Part shown: piece by piece, positions 40,155-49,381 of the stretch
Layout: every line of letters begins with the position of its first letter
Numbering within the stretch: position 1 is the first letter of the stretch
Origin: an uncultured Pseudomonas sp.
Lineage (GTDB): Bacteria; Pseudomonadota; Gammaproteobacteria; Pseudomonadales; Pseudomonadaceae
Direction: 5' to 3'
Assembly (NCBI GenBank): GCA_943912755.1
Contig: CALTWF010000003.1
Span: 1-64,000 of the forward strand
Length of the DNA stretch: 64,000 nt
Position numbers and translations under genes: made by a program
The notes under the pieces: model-generated
What the model was told of the DNA's origin: nothing
Database searches by the model: none
Seen by the model: the letters and a program-made list of their open reading frames with translations, nothing else

Positions 40155-43100
40155 TCAGGGCTCGACCTGGCTCCACTGCTTGCCCAGGCGCTTGTCGGAA
40201 ATCGGCACCTTGGTTCCCAGTTGCTGGGCGAACAGCGAGACCCGGTACTCCTCCAGCCACCAGCGATAGAGCTGTAATTGCTCGTCGCGCTTGCCCTCCT
40301 GGGCGTGCTTGGCGGCGCGGGCCTGATATTGCGCCCAGAGGTTGCCCAGCTCGCCGCTCCAGACCCGGTCCTTCTGCACCTGGGCGCCGAGTTTTTCCAG
40401 GCGCAGTTCCACCGCCTTCAGGTAGCGCGGCAGTTCCTTCAGCCACAGGCCCGGGGTCTCGCGAACGAAGCCCGGATAGACCAGGTTGCCCAGTTGCTGC
40501 TTGATATCGTTGAGCGCCACCGCCTGGGCCAGGTCGATCTTGCCCTTGAAGCGCTTCTGCAAGCCGTGCCACAGCTTGAGGATGTCCAGCACCAGGCGGG
40601 CCAGGCGCTCGGCATGCTCGGTCCAGCTGCCACGCTTGCGCTCGGCCAGGGACGCCAGGGCAGCGCCATCACGGGGCAGTTCGCTCTCGCCGTCGAGCAC
40701 GCAACTGTCGAGACTGGCCAGCAGAATGTCCTCGACCAGCGACTCGACCCGGCCCAGCTCGCGATACAGCAGGCCCAGCTCGGTCAGCCCCGGCAGCTTC
40801 CCGCGCAGGAACTTCGCCGGCTCGGCCAGCTGTTGCAGGAGCAGGCGCTGCAAGGCGCGGCGGTGCTGGAAACTGGCCTCGGCCTGGGTCGAGAAGCGCC
40901 CTTCCTTGACCGTACCGCCCTCTTCCACCAGCGCCGGATAGACCGTCATCGACAGCCCGGCGATCTTCTGCTGGGCGGTCTGCTCGACCTTGACGAAGCC
41001 CTTGGCTTCCACCGGCTTCTGCGCCTTTTCCGACTGCGGCACGGCCAGCGCCGCCTGGCTGGCGGCGGCGAAGCGCGCGGTCAGCTCGGCCAGGTCGCGG
41101 CCCTCGCCAAGGAACTTGCCCTGGCCATCGACCACTTCGATGTTCATCTTCAGATGGCTTTCCACCTGCTCCGCCGCCTCGGCCCAGGCTTCGTCGCTGA
41201 CTCGCGCACCGGTCATGCGCAGCAGCTCGCGGCCCAGGGACTGGGGCAGCGAGCCCTCGGCGAAGGTCATGCGCGCCATGGCCGCCTTGACGAAGTCCGG
41301 CACCGGCACGAAGTTCTTGCGCAGGGCCTTGGGCAGGTTGCGCACCAGGGCGATGCACTTGGCCTCCAGCAGCCCCGGCACCAGCCATTCCAGGCGCTCG
41401 CCCGGCAGGCTCGGCAGCAACGGCGCCGGCACCCGCACGGTGACGCCGTCACGCGGATGGTTCGGCTCGAAGTGGTAGCTCAGCGACAGTTTCAGATCGC
41501 CCAGGCGCAGGGTGTCCGGGTACTGCGCGGCGGTGACCTCGCTGGCCTCGCGGGCCAGCACGTCTTCGGCGCGCATGATCAGCAGCTGTGGGTCTTTCTG
41601 GCTGTTGACCCGGTACCAGCTGTCGAAGGTGGCGGTCTGGTGGATCTCCGCCGGCAGGCGTTCCTCGTAGAAGCCGTAGAGGGTTTCCTCGTCGGCGAGG
41701 ATGTCACGCCGGCGGGCCTTGGCTTCCAGTTCGTCGAGCTCTTCCAGCAGCTTCTTGTTGGCCGCCAGGCACCTGGCCCGGGAGTTGATCTCGCCGCCCA
41801 CCAGGCCCTCGCGGATAAACAGCTCGCGCGAGGTCTGCGGATCGATCGGCCCGTAATGCACCGGCCGCCGGCCGACCACGATCAGTCCGTACAGGGTCAC
41901 CTGCTCGAAGGCCACCACCTGGCCACGCTTCTTCTCCCAATGCGGTTCGAAGTGGTTTTTCTTCAGCAGGTGCCCGGCCAGCGGTTCGATCCAGTCGGAA
42001 TCGATCTTCGCCACCATGCGCGCGTAGAGCTTGGTGGTTTCCACCAGCTCGGCGGTCATGATCCATTGCGGGCGTTTCTTGCCGATGCCGGAAGACGGGT
42101 GCACCCAGAAGCGCCGCTGCCGCGCGCCGAGGTAGTCGCCGTCCTCGGTCTTCTGGCCGATCTGGCTGAGCAGGCCGGAGAGGATCGCCTTGTGCATCCG
42201 CGGAAAGTCCGCCGGTTCCTTGTTGATCGCCAGTTGCAGGTCACGGCAGATCAGCCCGAGCTGGCGGTGGGCATCGCGCCATTCGCGCAGGCGCAGGTAG
42301 TTGAGGAAGTTCTTCCGGCACCAGTTGCGCAGCGGGCTGGAGGTGAGGGCCTGGCGCTGCTCTTCGAAACCGCGCCACAGGTTGACCAGCGCGGCGAAGT
42401 CCGAATCGGCGTCCTTCCATTGTGCGTGGGCCTGGTCGGCGGCCTGCTGGCGCTCCGGCGGGCGCTCGCGCGGATCCTGCACGGAGAGCGCACTGGCAAC
42501 GATCAGCACTTCCTGCAGGCTGCCCTGTTTCGCCCCTTCCAGCAGCATGCGGCCAAGCCGTGGGTCCACCGGCAGGCGGGCCAGCTGGCGGCCGAGCGGG
42601 GTCAGCTGGTTCTCGCGGTTGACCGCCGAGAGCTCCTGCAACAGGTTGAAGCCGTCGCTGATGGCCTTGCCATCCGGCGGCTCGATAAACGGGAATTCGT
42701 CGATGGCGCCGAGGCGCAGATGAAGCATCTGCAGGATCACCGCGGCGAGGTTGGTGCGCAGGATCTCCGGATCGGTAAAGGCCGGCCGGGCGTTGAAGTC
42801 CTCTTCGCTGTACAGGCGTACGCAGATGCCCGGCTCGACCCGTCCGCAACGGCCCTTGCGCTGGTTGGCGCTGGCCTGGGACACCGCCTCGATCGGCAGG
42901 CGCTGGACCTTGGCCCGGTAGCTGTAGCGGCTGATGCGCGCGGTACCGCTGTCGATCACGTAGCGGATGCCCGGCACGGTCAGCGAGGTCTCGGCGACGT
43001 TGGTCGCCAGCACCACCCTGCGCCCCGGATGGGACTGGAAGATGCGCTGCTGCTCGGCCGGCGACAGGCGCGCGTACAGCGGCAGGATCTCGGTATGGCG

Positions 43101-44066
43101 CAGTTGCGCCTTGCGCAGCACTTCGGCGGCGTCGCGGATCTCGCGCTCGCCGGGGAGGAATACCAGCACGTCGCCCGGGCCCTTGCCGACGCTGCGCTCG
43201 TGGGCGGCGATCTCGTCGAGGGTGGCGAGGATCGCCTGGTCGACGGTGAGGTCGTCCTCGACCCGGTTGCCCTCTTCGTCCTGCTCGCTGGTCAGCGGGC
43301 GGTACCAGGTTTCCACCGGGAAGGTACGCCCGGAGACCTCGATGATCGGCGCATCGCCGAAGTGCCTGGAGAAGCGCTCCAGGTCGATGGTCGCCGAGGT
43401 GATGATCACCTTCAGGTCGGGGCGGCGTGGCAGCAGGGTCTTCAGGTAGCCGAGCAGGAAGTCGATGTTGAGACTGCGCTCGTGGGCCTCGTCGACGATG
43501 ATGGTGTCGTAGCGTTCGAGGAAGCGGTCGTGCTGGGTCTCGGCCAGGAGGATGCCGTCGGTCATCAGCTTGACCAGGGTGTTGGCGTCGCTCTGGTCCT
43601 CGAAGCGCACCTGGTAGCCGACCAGCGCGCCCAGTGGCGTGCCCAGTTCCTCGGCGACCCGGGCACCGACGCTACGCGCCGCGATCCGCCGGGGCTGGGT
43701 ATGGGCGATCAGGCCGAACTGGCCGCGACCCAGTTCCAGGCAGATCTTCGGCAACTGGGTGGTTTTCCCCGAGCCGGTTTCGCCGGCGATGATCACCACC
43801 TGGTGCTCCGCCACCAGCTTCTTGATTTCGTCACGCTTGGCGGCGATCGGCAGGCTGTCGTCGTAGCGCACGGTCGGCACGCTGGCCTTGCGCGCGGCGG
43901 CCTGGTCGCAGGACGCCTGGACCCGCTGCGCCCACTGGGCCAGCTTGGCCTCGTCGGGGTGCTTGCGCAGTTCATGCAGTTGCCGGCGCAGACGATGGCG
44001 CTCGGCGATCATGGCGTGGTCGAGGTTTTTCAGCAGTTGCCCGATGGCGGCGTTCTGGTCGGTCAT
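40155..44066 (-). CDS. hrpA: ATP-dependent RNA helicase HrpA
   Basis: A 1303-aa DEAH-box helicase, the usual length for HrpA, which splits collided or stalled ribosomes in E. coli. I chose ATG 44066 (MTDQNAAIGQLLKNLDHAM). Motifs in order are a basic N-terminal helix bundle, Walker A AGETGSGKTTQLP, QPRRIAARSV, the DEAH box in IIVDEAHERSLN, SATID, LVFLPGEREIRD, NVAETSLTVPGI, QRKGRCGRV, then the winged-helix, ratchet and OB-like domains and the long HrpA-specific C terminus (DUF3418) ending RLGKQWSQVEP. Monocistronic; a REP pair lies upstream. No damage visible. Confidence 0.93.
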   Translation of the reverse strand: MTDQNAAIGQLLKNLDHAMIAERHRLRRQLHELRKHPDEAKLAQWAQRVQASCDQAAARKASVPTVRYDDSLPIAAKRDEIKKLVAEHQVVIIAGETGSGKTTQLPKICLELGRGQFGLIAHTQPRRIAARSVGARVAEELGTPLGALVGYQVRFEDQSDANTLVKLMTDGILLAETQHDRFLERYDTIIVDEAHERSLNIDFLLGYLKTLLPRRPDLKVIITSATIDLERFSRHFGDAPIIEVSGRTFPVETWYRPLTSEQDEEGNRVEDDLTVDQAILATLDEIAAHERSVGKGPGDVLVFLPGEREIRDAAEVLRKAQLRHTEILPLYARLSPAEQQRIFQSHPGRRVVLATNVAETSLTVPGIRYVIDSGTARISRYSYRAKVQRLPIEAVSQASANQRKGRCGRVEPGICVRLYSEEDFNARPAFTDPEILRTNLAAVILQMLHLRLGAIDEFPFIEPPDGKAISDGFNLLQELSAVNRENQLTPLGRQLARLPVDPRLGRMLLEGAKQGSLQEVLIVASALSVQDPRERPPERQQAADQAHAQWKDADSDFAALVNLWRGFEEQRQALTSSPLRNWCRKNFLNYLRLREWRDAHRQLGLICRDLQLAINKEPADFPRMHKAILSGLLSQIGQKTEDGDYLGARQRRFWVHPSSGIGKKRPQWIMTAELVETTKLYARMVAKIDSDWIEPLAGHLLKKNHFEPHWEKKRGQVVAFEQVTLYGLIVVGRRPVHYGPIDPQTSRELFIREGLVGGEINSRARCLAANKKLLEELDELEAKARRRDILADEETLYGFYEERLPAEIHQTATFDSWYRVNSQKDPQLLIMRAEDVLAREASEVTAAQYPDTLRLGDLKLSLSYHFEPNHPRDGVTVRVPAPLLPSLPGERLEWLVPGLLEAKCIALVRNLPKALRKNFVPVPDFVKAAMARMTFAEGSLPQSLGRELLRMTGARVSDEAWAEAAEQVESHLKMNIEVVDGQGKFLGEGRDLAELTARFAAASQAALAVPQSEKAQKPVEAKGFVKVEQTAQQKIAGLSMTVYPALVEEGGTVKEGRFSTQAEASFQHRRALQRLLLQQLAEPAKFLRGKLPGLTELGLLYRELGRVESLVEDILLASLDSCVLDGESELPRDGAALASLAERKRGSWTEHAERLARLVLDILKLWHGLQKRFKGKIDLAQAVALNDIKQQLGNLVYPGFVRETPGLWLKELPRYLKAVELRLEKLGAQVQKDRVWSGELGNLWAQYQARAAKHAQEGKRDEQLQLYRWWLEEYRVSLFAQQLGTKVPISDKRLGKQWSQVEP

Positions 44067-44590
44067 GAGGTCTTTGGCGGCGCAGGCGAGTCCCGCGCGG
44101 AGGTGATCGGCTTGAAGTAGCCGGCGATTGTCGCAGATTTGCCGGCGGTTAGGCACCGCCGATAACCCTGTGGGAGCTGGCTTGCCAGCGATGAGGGCGG
44201 CGTGGACATCGATGTTGTCCGGTCGACCGCTATCGCTGGCAAGCCAGCTCCCACAAGGTCGGCGGTGCCTTCTGATTTGTTTAGTGGGCCATTGACTGAA
44301 GTTACACAAACACCAATTTAATGAACCTTCGCCATCATGGGAGTATCAGGGCATGATTTTGCCCAGCGTTGTGCCCCGCCCCCAGCAAGCCCCTTCGTTC
44401 CCGAAGGTGCGGGCCCGCCGTGGTGAAAACCCGCTCGTCCATGTGATCCTCGCCTTCTGGGCCTTGTGGCACTGCCGCCATGCCCGCCCACCGGATACCG
44501 CTCTCGCCTGACCGATAACCCTGGCCGTGCTTTTGCATCGGCCTCCTTGTCGATTCCCAGCGCGCCGCCCCGGCGCAAGCGAGAACACCC
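44067..44590. other. 524-bp gap: REP pair and promoter region, no gene
   Basis: The stretch 44067-44167 precedes hrpA and should hold its promoter. A REP pair fills 44168-44256. The remaining 334 bases lead to the glutamine-synthetase-like gene; they contain CCCCTTCGTTCCCGAAGGTG (a short inverted repeat near 44388-44408) but no gene-like frame. I looked for a sigma-54 promoter and found none that fits. Confidence 0.5.
44168..44256. repeat. Paired REP element, GCTGGCTTGCCAGC type
   Basis: CTGTGGGAGCTGGCTTGCCA and its inverse about 40 bases later. It lies between the divergent hrpA and polyamine-degradation genes. Confidence 0.9.
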
Positions 44591-45955
44591 ATGCACTTTG
44601 CCCCCATCGAGCAGGCCCGCGCGTTCCTGGACGCCAATCCCGATATCGAAATGATCGAGCTGTTCATCCTCGACGCCAACGGCGTACCGCGCGGCAAGCT
44701 GTTGCACCGCGAGGAACTGCTGGCGGTCTACGAGAGCGGCCGGCCCCTGCCCAGCACCATCCTTGGCCTGACCCTGAACGGCGACGACGTGGAAAACTCC
44801 GGGCTGGTCTGGGACGTCGGCGATATCGACTGCCGCGCCTATCCCCTCGAAGGCAGCCTGGTGCGCCTGCCGTGGCGGCAGATGCCGACTGCGGCGGTGC
44901 AGGTCAGCATGCACCCCGAGCAGGGCCTGCCCGCCGCCAACGCCGACCCGCGCCATGTCCTGCTGCGGGTGATCGAGGCGCTCAAGGCCGATGGTTTCCA
45001 CCCGGTGATGGCCTGCGAGCTGGAGTTTTACCTGCTCGACCAGAAACGCGACGGCAACGGCCGGCCGCAACCGGCACTTGACGCCGACGGCGGGCGACCG
45101 CGAAGCACGCAGGTCTATGGCCTGCGTGAACTGGAACAGCTCGAACCCTTTCTCGCCGACCTCTACGCCGCCTGCAAGGCCCAGGACATTCCGGCGCGCA
45201 CGGCGATTTCCGAATACGCCCCGGGCCAGGTGGAAATCACCCTGGAGCACGGCGACGCCCTGCTGGCCATGGACCAGGCCGTGCGCTACAAGCGCATCGT
45301 CAAGGGCGTGGCGCACAAGCACGGCATGCAGGCCTGCTTCATGGCCAAGCCGTTCGCCGAACTGGCCGGGACCGGCATGCATATGCATGTGAGCCTGGCC
45401 GACGCCGAGGGCAACAACCTGTTCGCCAGCGAAGACCCGGCCGGCACCCCGCTGCTGCGCCAGGCGGTGGGCGGCATGCTCGACGCGCTGCTCGATTCGC
45501 TGCTGCTGTTCTGCCCCAACGCCAACTCCTACCGGCGCTTCCAGGCCAACAGCTACGCGCCGCTGGCACCGACCTGGGGCATCGACAACCGCACCGTGAG
45601 CCTGCGCGTGCCCGGCGGCCCGGCGCCAACCCGGCATATCGAACACCGCATCTGCGGCGCCGATGCCAACCCCTACCTGGCTGCCGCCGCCCTGCTCGGC
45701 GCGGTCCACCATGGCCTGCGCCAGCAGCTCGATCCCGGCGCGCCGGTGGAAGGCAACGGCTACGCCCAGGCCAGCGAACTGCTGCCCACCGACTGGCTCA
45801 GCGCACTGACCGCCCTGGAGCGTTCGGCCTGGGCCCGGGACACCCTGGGCAGCGAGTTCCTCGGCATCTACCTCAAGGTCAAGCGCGCCGAGTACCGTCA
45901 ATTCATGGCCGAAGTCGGCGAACAGGACTGGCGCTGGTACCTGACCCAGGCCTGA
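44591..45955 (+). CDS. Gamma-glutamyl-polyamine synthetase (glutamine synthetase family)
   Basis: A 454-aa enzyme of the PuuA/PauA branch of the glutamine synthetase family, which joins glutamate to putrescine or other polyamines using ATP. Motifs are the N-terminal VPRGKLL, ACELEFYLLD (metal ligands), EYAPGQVEITLEH, KPFAELAGTGMHMHVSL, the ATP-site NSYRRFQANSYAPLAPTWG and HIEHRICGADANPYLA. ATG 44591 has a weak site (GCGAGAAC). Pseudomonas carry several PauA paralogues with different amine preference; the exact one is not identifiable. The following gene encodes the matching oxidase, 34 bp on. Confidence 0.88.
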   Translation: MHFAPIEQARAFLDANPDIEMIELFILDANGVPRGKLLHREELLAVYESGRPLPSTILGLTLNGDDVENSGLVWDVGDIDCRAYPLEGSLVRLPWRQMPTAAVQVSMHPEQGLPAANADPRHVLLRVIEALKADGFHPVMACELEFYLLDQKRDGNGRPQPALDADGGRPRSTQVYGLRELEQLEPFLADLYAACKAQDIPARTAISEYAPGQVEITLEHGDALLAMDQAVRYKRIVKGVAHKHGMQACFMAKPFAELAGTGMHMHVSLADAEGNNLFASEDPAGTPLLRQAVGGMLDALLDSLLLFCPNANSYRRFQANSYAPLAPTWGIDNRTVSLRVPGGPAPTRHIEHRICGADANPYLAAAALLGAVHHGLRQQLDPGAPVEGNGYAQASELLPTDWLSALTALERSAWARDTLGSEFLGIYLKVKRAEYRQFMAEVGEQDWRWYLTQA

Positions 45956-45989
45956 TCCGCTTTCTCTTTTTCCGTCAAGGATCCGCATC

Positions 45990-47297
45990 ATGAATGCAGC
46001 ATTGCACCGCGGTAGCGCCCAGCGCGCCGCTTCCTATTACAGCGCCACCCTCAACGACACCACCCAATACCCGACGCTGGAAGGCACGGTGGAGGTCGAT
46101 GTGGCGATCATCGGCGGCGGCTTTACCGGTGTCGCCAGCGCCGTGGAACTGGCCGAGCGCGGCCTGAAAGTGGCGATCGTCGAGACCAACCGCATCGGCT
46201 GGGGCGCCAGCGGCCGCAATGGCGGACAGGTCACCGGCAGCCTGTCCGGCGACGAGGCCATGCGCAAGCAGATGCGCGCGCGCCTCGGCGACGACGTCGA
46301 CGATTTCATCTGGCACCTGCGCTTTCGCGGGCACCAGATCATCGAGCAGCGGGTGGCCCGCTACGGCATCGATTGCGACCTCAAGCGCGGCCATCTGCAT
46401 GCCGCGATGAAGCCGTCGCACATGCACGAACTGCAGGCCTTCGCCACCGAAGCCGAACGCCGCGGCATGGGCGACCAGGTGCAGCTGCTCGACCGCGACG
46501 GCGTACGCCGTCACCTGGATTCACCGCTGTACCTCGGCGCGCTGAAGAACCTGCGCAACCTGCACCTGCACCCGCTCAACCTGTGCCTGGGCGAAGCCCG
46601 CGCCGCCCACGGCCTGGGCGCGCTGATCTTCGAAAACTCGGAAGTGCTGGAGATCGTCCATGGCCCGCGTCCGGCGGTGGTCACCGCAAAGGGACGGATC
46701 GAGGCCAGGCAGGTGATGCTGGCGGGCGACGTGTACCACAAGCTGGAAAAGCGCCAGCTCAAGGGCAAGATCTTTCCGGCCATGGGCGGCATCGTCACCA
46801 CCGCGCCGCTGGGCGACCTGGCGCGCCAGCTCAATCCGCAGGACCTGGCGGTGTACGACTGCCGTTTCGTCCTCGACTACTACCGCATGACCGCCGATGG
46901 CCGCCTGCTGTTCGGCGGTGGCGCCAATTACTCGGGACGGGATTCGCGGGATATCGCCGGGGAACTGCGCCCGTGCATCGAGCGCACCTTCCCGGCGCTC
47001 AAGGGCGTGGATATCGAGTTCCAGTGGAGTTGCGCCATGGGCATCGTGGTCAATCGCATTCCGCAACTGGGCAAGCTGTCGGAGAACGTCTGGTACTGCC
47101 AGGGCTATTCCGGGCATGGCATCGCCACCAGCCACATCATGGGCGAGATCATGGCCGAGGCGATCACCGGAACGCTGGAGAAATTCGACACCTTCGCCGG
47201 CTGCAGCCATGTGCGGGTGCCGATGGGGGATCTGCTGGGGAATCCGCTGTTGGCGGCGGGGATGTGGTACTACCAGATGCTCGAGAAATTGCGTTGA
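45990..47297 (+). CDS. FAD-dependent oxidoreductase, gamma-glutamyl-polyamine oxidase type
   Basis: A 435-aa flavoprotein of the DadA/PuuB family. ATG 45990 follows AAGGATCC. It has the FAD-binding beta-alpha-beta motif AIIGGGFTGVASAVELAERG (about 38-57), WGASGRNGGQ (flavin contact), and the C-terminal VVNRIPQLGK and GYSGHGIATS motifs. PuuB-type enzymes oxidise gamma-glutamyl-putrescine to its aldehyde, producing peroxide. It forms a two-gene operon with the synthetase, so together they begin the gamma-glutamylated polyamine route. Aldehyde dehydrogenase and hydrolase steps must lie elsewhere. A REP pair follows. Confidence 0.87.
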   Translation: MNAALHRGSAQRAASYYSATLNDTTQYPTLEGTVEVDVAIIGGGFTGVASAVELAERGLKVAIVETNRIGWGASGRNGGQVTGSLSGDEAMRKQMRARLGDDVDDFIWHLRFRGHQIIEQRVARYGIDCDLKRGHLHAAMKPSHMHELQAFATEAERRGMGDQVQLLDRDGVRRHLDSPLYLGALKNLRNLHLHPLNLCLGEARAAHGLGALIFENSEVLEIVHGPRPAVVTAKGRIEARQVMLAGDVYHKLEKRQLKGKIFPAMGGIVTTAPLGDLARQLNPQDLAVYDCRFVLDYYRMTADGRLLFGGGANYSGRDSRDIAGELRPCIERTFPALKGVDIEFQWSCAMGIVVNRIPQLGKLSENVWYCQGYSGHGIATSHIMGEIMAEAITGTLEKFDTFAGCSHVRVPMGDLLGNPLLAAGMWYYQMLEKLR

Positions 47298-47302
47298 TCT
47301 TT

Positions 47303-47380
47303 CGGGCCTCATCGCTGGCAAGCCAGCTCCCACAGGGACCGCGTAACCTGTGGGAGCTGGCTTGCCAGCGATGAGGCCCG
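47303..47380. repeat. Paired REP element, GCTGGCTTGCCAGC type
   Basis: CGGGCCTCATCGCTGGCAAG and its inverse with about 10 bases between the two REP units; fills the convergent gap between the oxidase and fadD1 and probably ends both messages. Confidence 0.92.
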
Positions 47381-47387
47381 AGAGGAC

Positions 47388-49085
47388 TCAGGCGATCTTC
47401 TTGAGGCCCAGCTTCTTCAGCTCTTCATCCCGCAACTCACGCCGCAGGATCTTGCCAACGTTGGTGGTCGGCAGCGCATCGCGGAACTCGACGAAACGCG
47501 GCACCTTGTAGCCGGTGACATTGGCGCGCATGTGCTCCATCACCTGCTCGCGGGTCAGGGTCACCCCCGGCCTGGCCACGATGAACACCTTGATCACCTC
47601 GCCGGACTTCTCGTCCGGCACGCCGATGGCCGCGCATTGCAGCACGCCCGGCAGGGTCGCGAGCACGTCTTCCAGCTCGTTCGGGTACACGTTGAAACCG
47701 GAGACCAGGATCATGTCCTTCTTGCGGTCGACGATGCGCATGTAGCCGTCCGCCTGGATCACCGCGATATCGCCGGTCTTCAGCCAGCCGTCGGCGTCGA
47801 GGATTTCGTCGGTGGCATCCTGGCGCTGCCAGTAGCCCTTCATCACCTGCGGGCCCTTGATGCACAGCTCGCCCACTTCACCGAAGGGCAGTTCGTTGCC
47901 GTTGTCGTCGATGACCCGGCACAGCGTCGAAGGCACCGGAATGCCGATGGTGCCGACCTGGATGTTCTGCGCCGGGTTGACCGAAGCCACCGGACTGGTC
48001 TCGGTCATGCCGTAGCCTTCGCAGATGGCGCAACCGGTCACGTCCCTCCAGCGTTCGGCCACCGACATTTGCAGGGCCATGCCACCGGACAGGGTGACCT
48101 TCAGCGCGGAGAAATCGAGGCGACGGAAGTCCTCGTTGTTGCACAGGGCAACGAACAGCGTATTGAGGCCGACGAAACCGCTGAACTTCCACTTCGACAG
48201 TTCCTTGACCATCGCCGGCAGGTCGCGCGGGTTGCTGATCAGGATGTTGTGGTTGCCGATCAGCATCATCGCCATGCAATGGAAGGTGAAGGCATAGATG
48301 TGATAGAGGGGCAGCGGAGTGATGAGGATCTCGCAACCTTCATTGAGGTTGGAGCCCATCAGCGCCTTGCACTGCAGCATGTTGGCGATCAGGTTGCGGT
48401 GGGTCAGCATGGCGCCCTTGGCCACGCCGGTGGTGCCGCCGGTGTACTGCAGCACGGCGACGTCGTCATGGGACGGCGCGGCTTCCTTCACCGTCTTGCC
48501 CTGCCCCTTGGCCAGCGCGTCGTTGAACCTGACCGCGGTAGGCAGGCTGTAGGCCGGGACCATCTTCTTCACGTACTTGATGACGCTGTTGACCAGCAGG
48601 CGCTTGAGCGGCGGCAGCAGGTCGGCGACTTCCGTGACGATGATGTGCTTGACCGACGTCTTGGGTACGACCTTTTCCGCGAGGTGCGCCATGTTGGCCA
48701 GGCACACCAGCGCCTTGGCACCGGAGTCGTTGAATTGGTGTTCCATTTCCCGCGCGGTATACAGCGGGTTGGTATTGACCACGATGAGCCCGGCGCGCAT
48801 GGCACCGAAAACGGCTACGGGATATTGCAGAACGTTTGGCAGTTGAACGGCGATGCGGTCTCCGGGTTGCAGGTCGGTGTGCTGCTGCAAGTAAGCAGCG
48901 AAGGCACCGGACAACTCGTACAGCTCGCCATAAGTGAGGGTCTTGCCCAGGTTGCTGAATGCCGGCTTATCGGCGAAACGCTGGCAGGACTGCTTCAATA
49001 CCGCCTGGATATTCGGGTACTCGTCCGGGTTGATGTGCGAAGCAACCCCGGCTGGGTACTTATCCTTCCAAAAGTTTTCGATCAT
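47388..49085 (-). CDS. fadD1: Long-chain-fatty-acid-CoA ligase FadD1
   Basis: A 565-aa acyl-CoA synthetase that activates fatty acids for beta-oxidation at the inner membrane. I chose ATG 49085 with GAGGAG 9 bases upstream (MIENFWKDKYPAGV), rejecting a longer frame. Motifs are the AMP/ATP loop YTGGTTGVAKGAM, YGMTETSPV, the adenylate-binding TGDIAVIQADGYMRIVDRKK and the C-terminal lysine region TNVGKILRRELR. It is paired with fadD2 upstream in the same direction, then a lipase-like hydrolase and phaJ1 beyond, which is the PA3299-PA3302 order of P. aeruginosa. The 296-bp gap to fadD2 contains its own promoter region. Confidence 0.92.
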   Translation of the reverse strand: MIENFWKDKYPAGVASHINPDEYPNIQAVLKQSCQRFADKPAFSNLGKTLTYGELYELSGAFAAYLQQHTDLQPGDRIAVQLPNVLQYPVAVFGAMRAGLIVVNTNPLYTAREMEHQFNDSGAKALVCLANMAHLAEKVVPKTSVKHIIVTEVADLLPPLKRLLVNSVIKYVKKMVPAYSLPTAVRFNDALAKGQGKTVKEAAPSHDDVAVLQYTGGTTGVAKGAMLTHRNLIANMLQCKALMGSNLNEGCEILITPLPLYHIYAFTFHCMAMMLIGNHNILISNPRDLPAMVKELSKWKFSGFVGLNTLFVALCNNEDFRRLDFSALKVTLSGGMALQMSVAERWRDVTGCAICEGYGMTETSPVASVNPAQNIQVGTIGIPVPSTLCRVIDDNGNELPFGEVGELCIKGPQVMKGYWQRQDATDEILDADGWLKTGDIAVIQADGYMRIVDRKKDMILVSGFNVYPNELEDVLATLPGVLQCAAIGVPDEKSGEVIKVFIVARPGVTLTREQVMEHMRANVTGYKVPRFVEFRDALPTTNVGKILRRELRDEELKKLGLKKIA

Positions 49086-49381
49086 GGAAGCCCACTCCTC
49101 CAGCAACAGCGAATTCTTCACCGCGTCGATGCGATTATTATTGATATTTGATGTCGATTTATTGCAAACCGACCGATCCGAAGCGCGCCGAGAGTAACAG
49201 CTTTACCAGGGGTCGCCTAGAGCCAAAGCGGCCCGAATGGTCACTAAAATGACTCTTGATTTGTTACTGGTCATTTTTAGAGTAAATGGTCTAAGAAGCG
49301 CTGCAAGCTGTAAGCGCAAAGCTGCAAGAAAGACTGCGCGAGCGCTCTATCTTGCAGCTTGTGGCTTATAGCTTTAGCTGG
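49086..49381. repeat. AT-rich gap between fadD genes with an imperfect inverted repeat
   Basis: The part next to fadD1 (49086-49290) is AT-rich, likely promoter. At about 49295-49375, AGCTGTAAGCGCAAAGCTGC and GCAGCTTGTGGCTTATAGCT form a long imperfect inverted repeat around GCGCGAGCGCT, of the kind scattered in Pseudomonas genomes and distinct from the REPs above. It follows fadD2's stop and may act as its terminator. Confidence 0.6.

Noticed and set aside
40278..44120. A 1280-codon open frame on the plus strand opposite hrpA
   Set aside because: It mirrors the high-GC codon pattern of hrpA, has no family motif, and hrpA is complete with all its helicase motifs.
44257..44590. A sigma-54 promoter upstream of the gamma-glutamyl-polyamine synthetase gene
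   Set aside because: TGGCAC occurs (about 44466) but the GC element is not at the required spacing.
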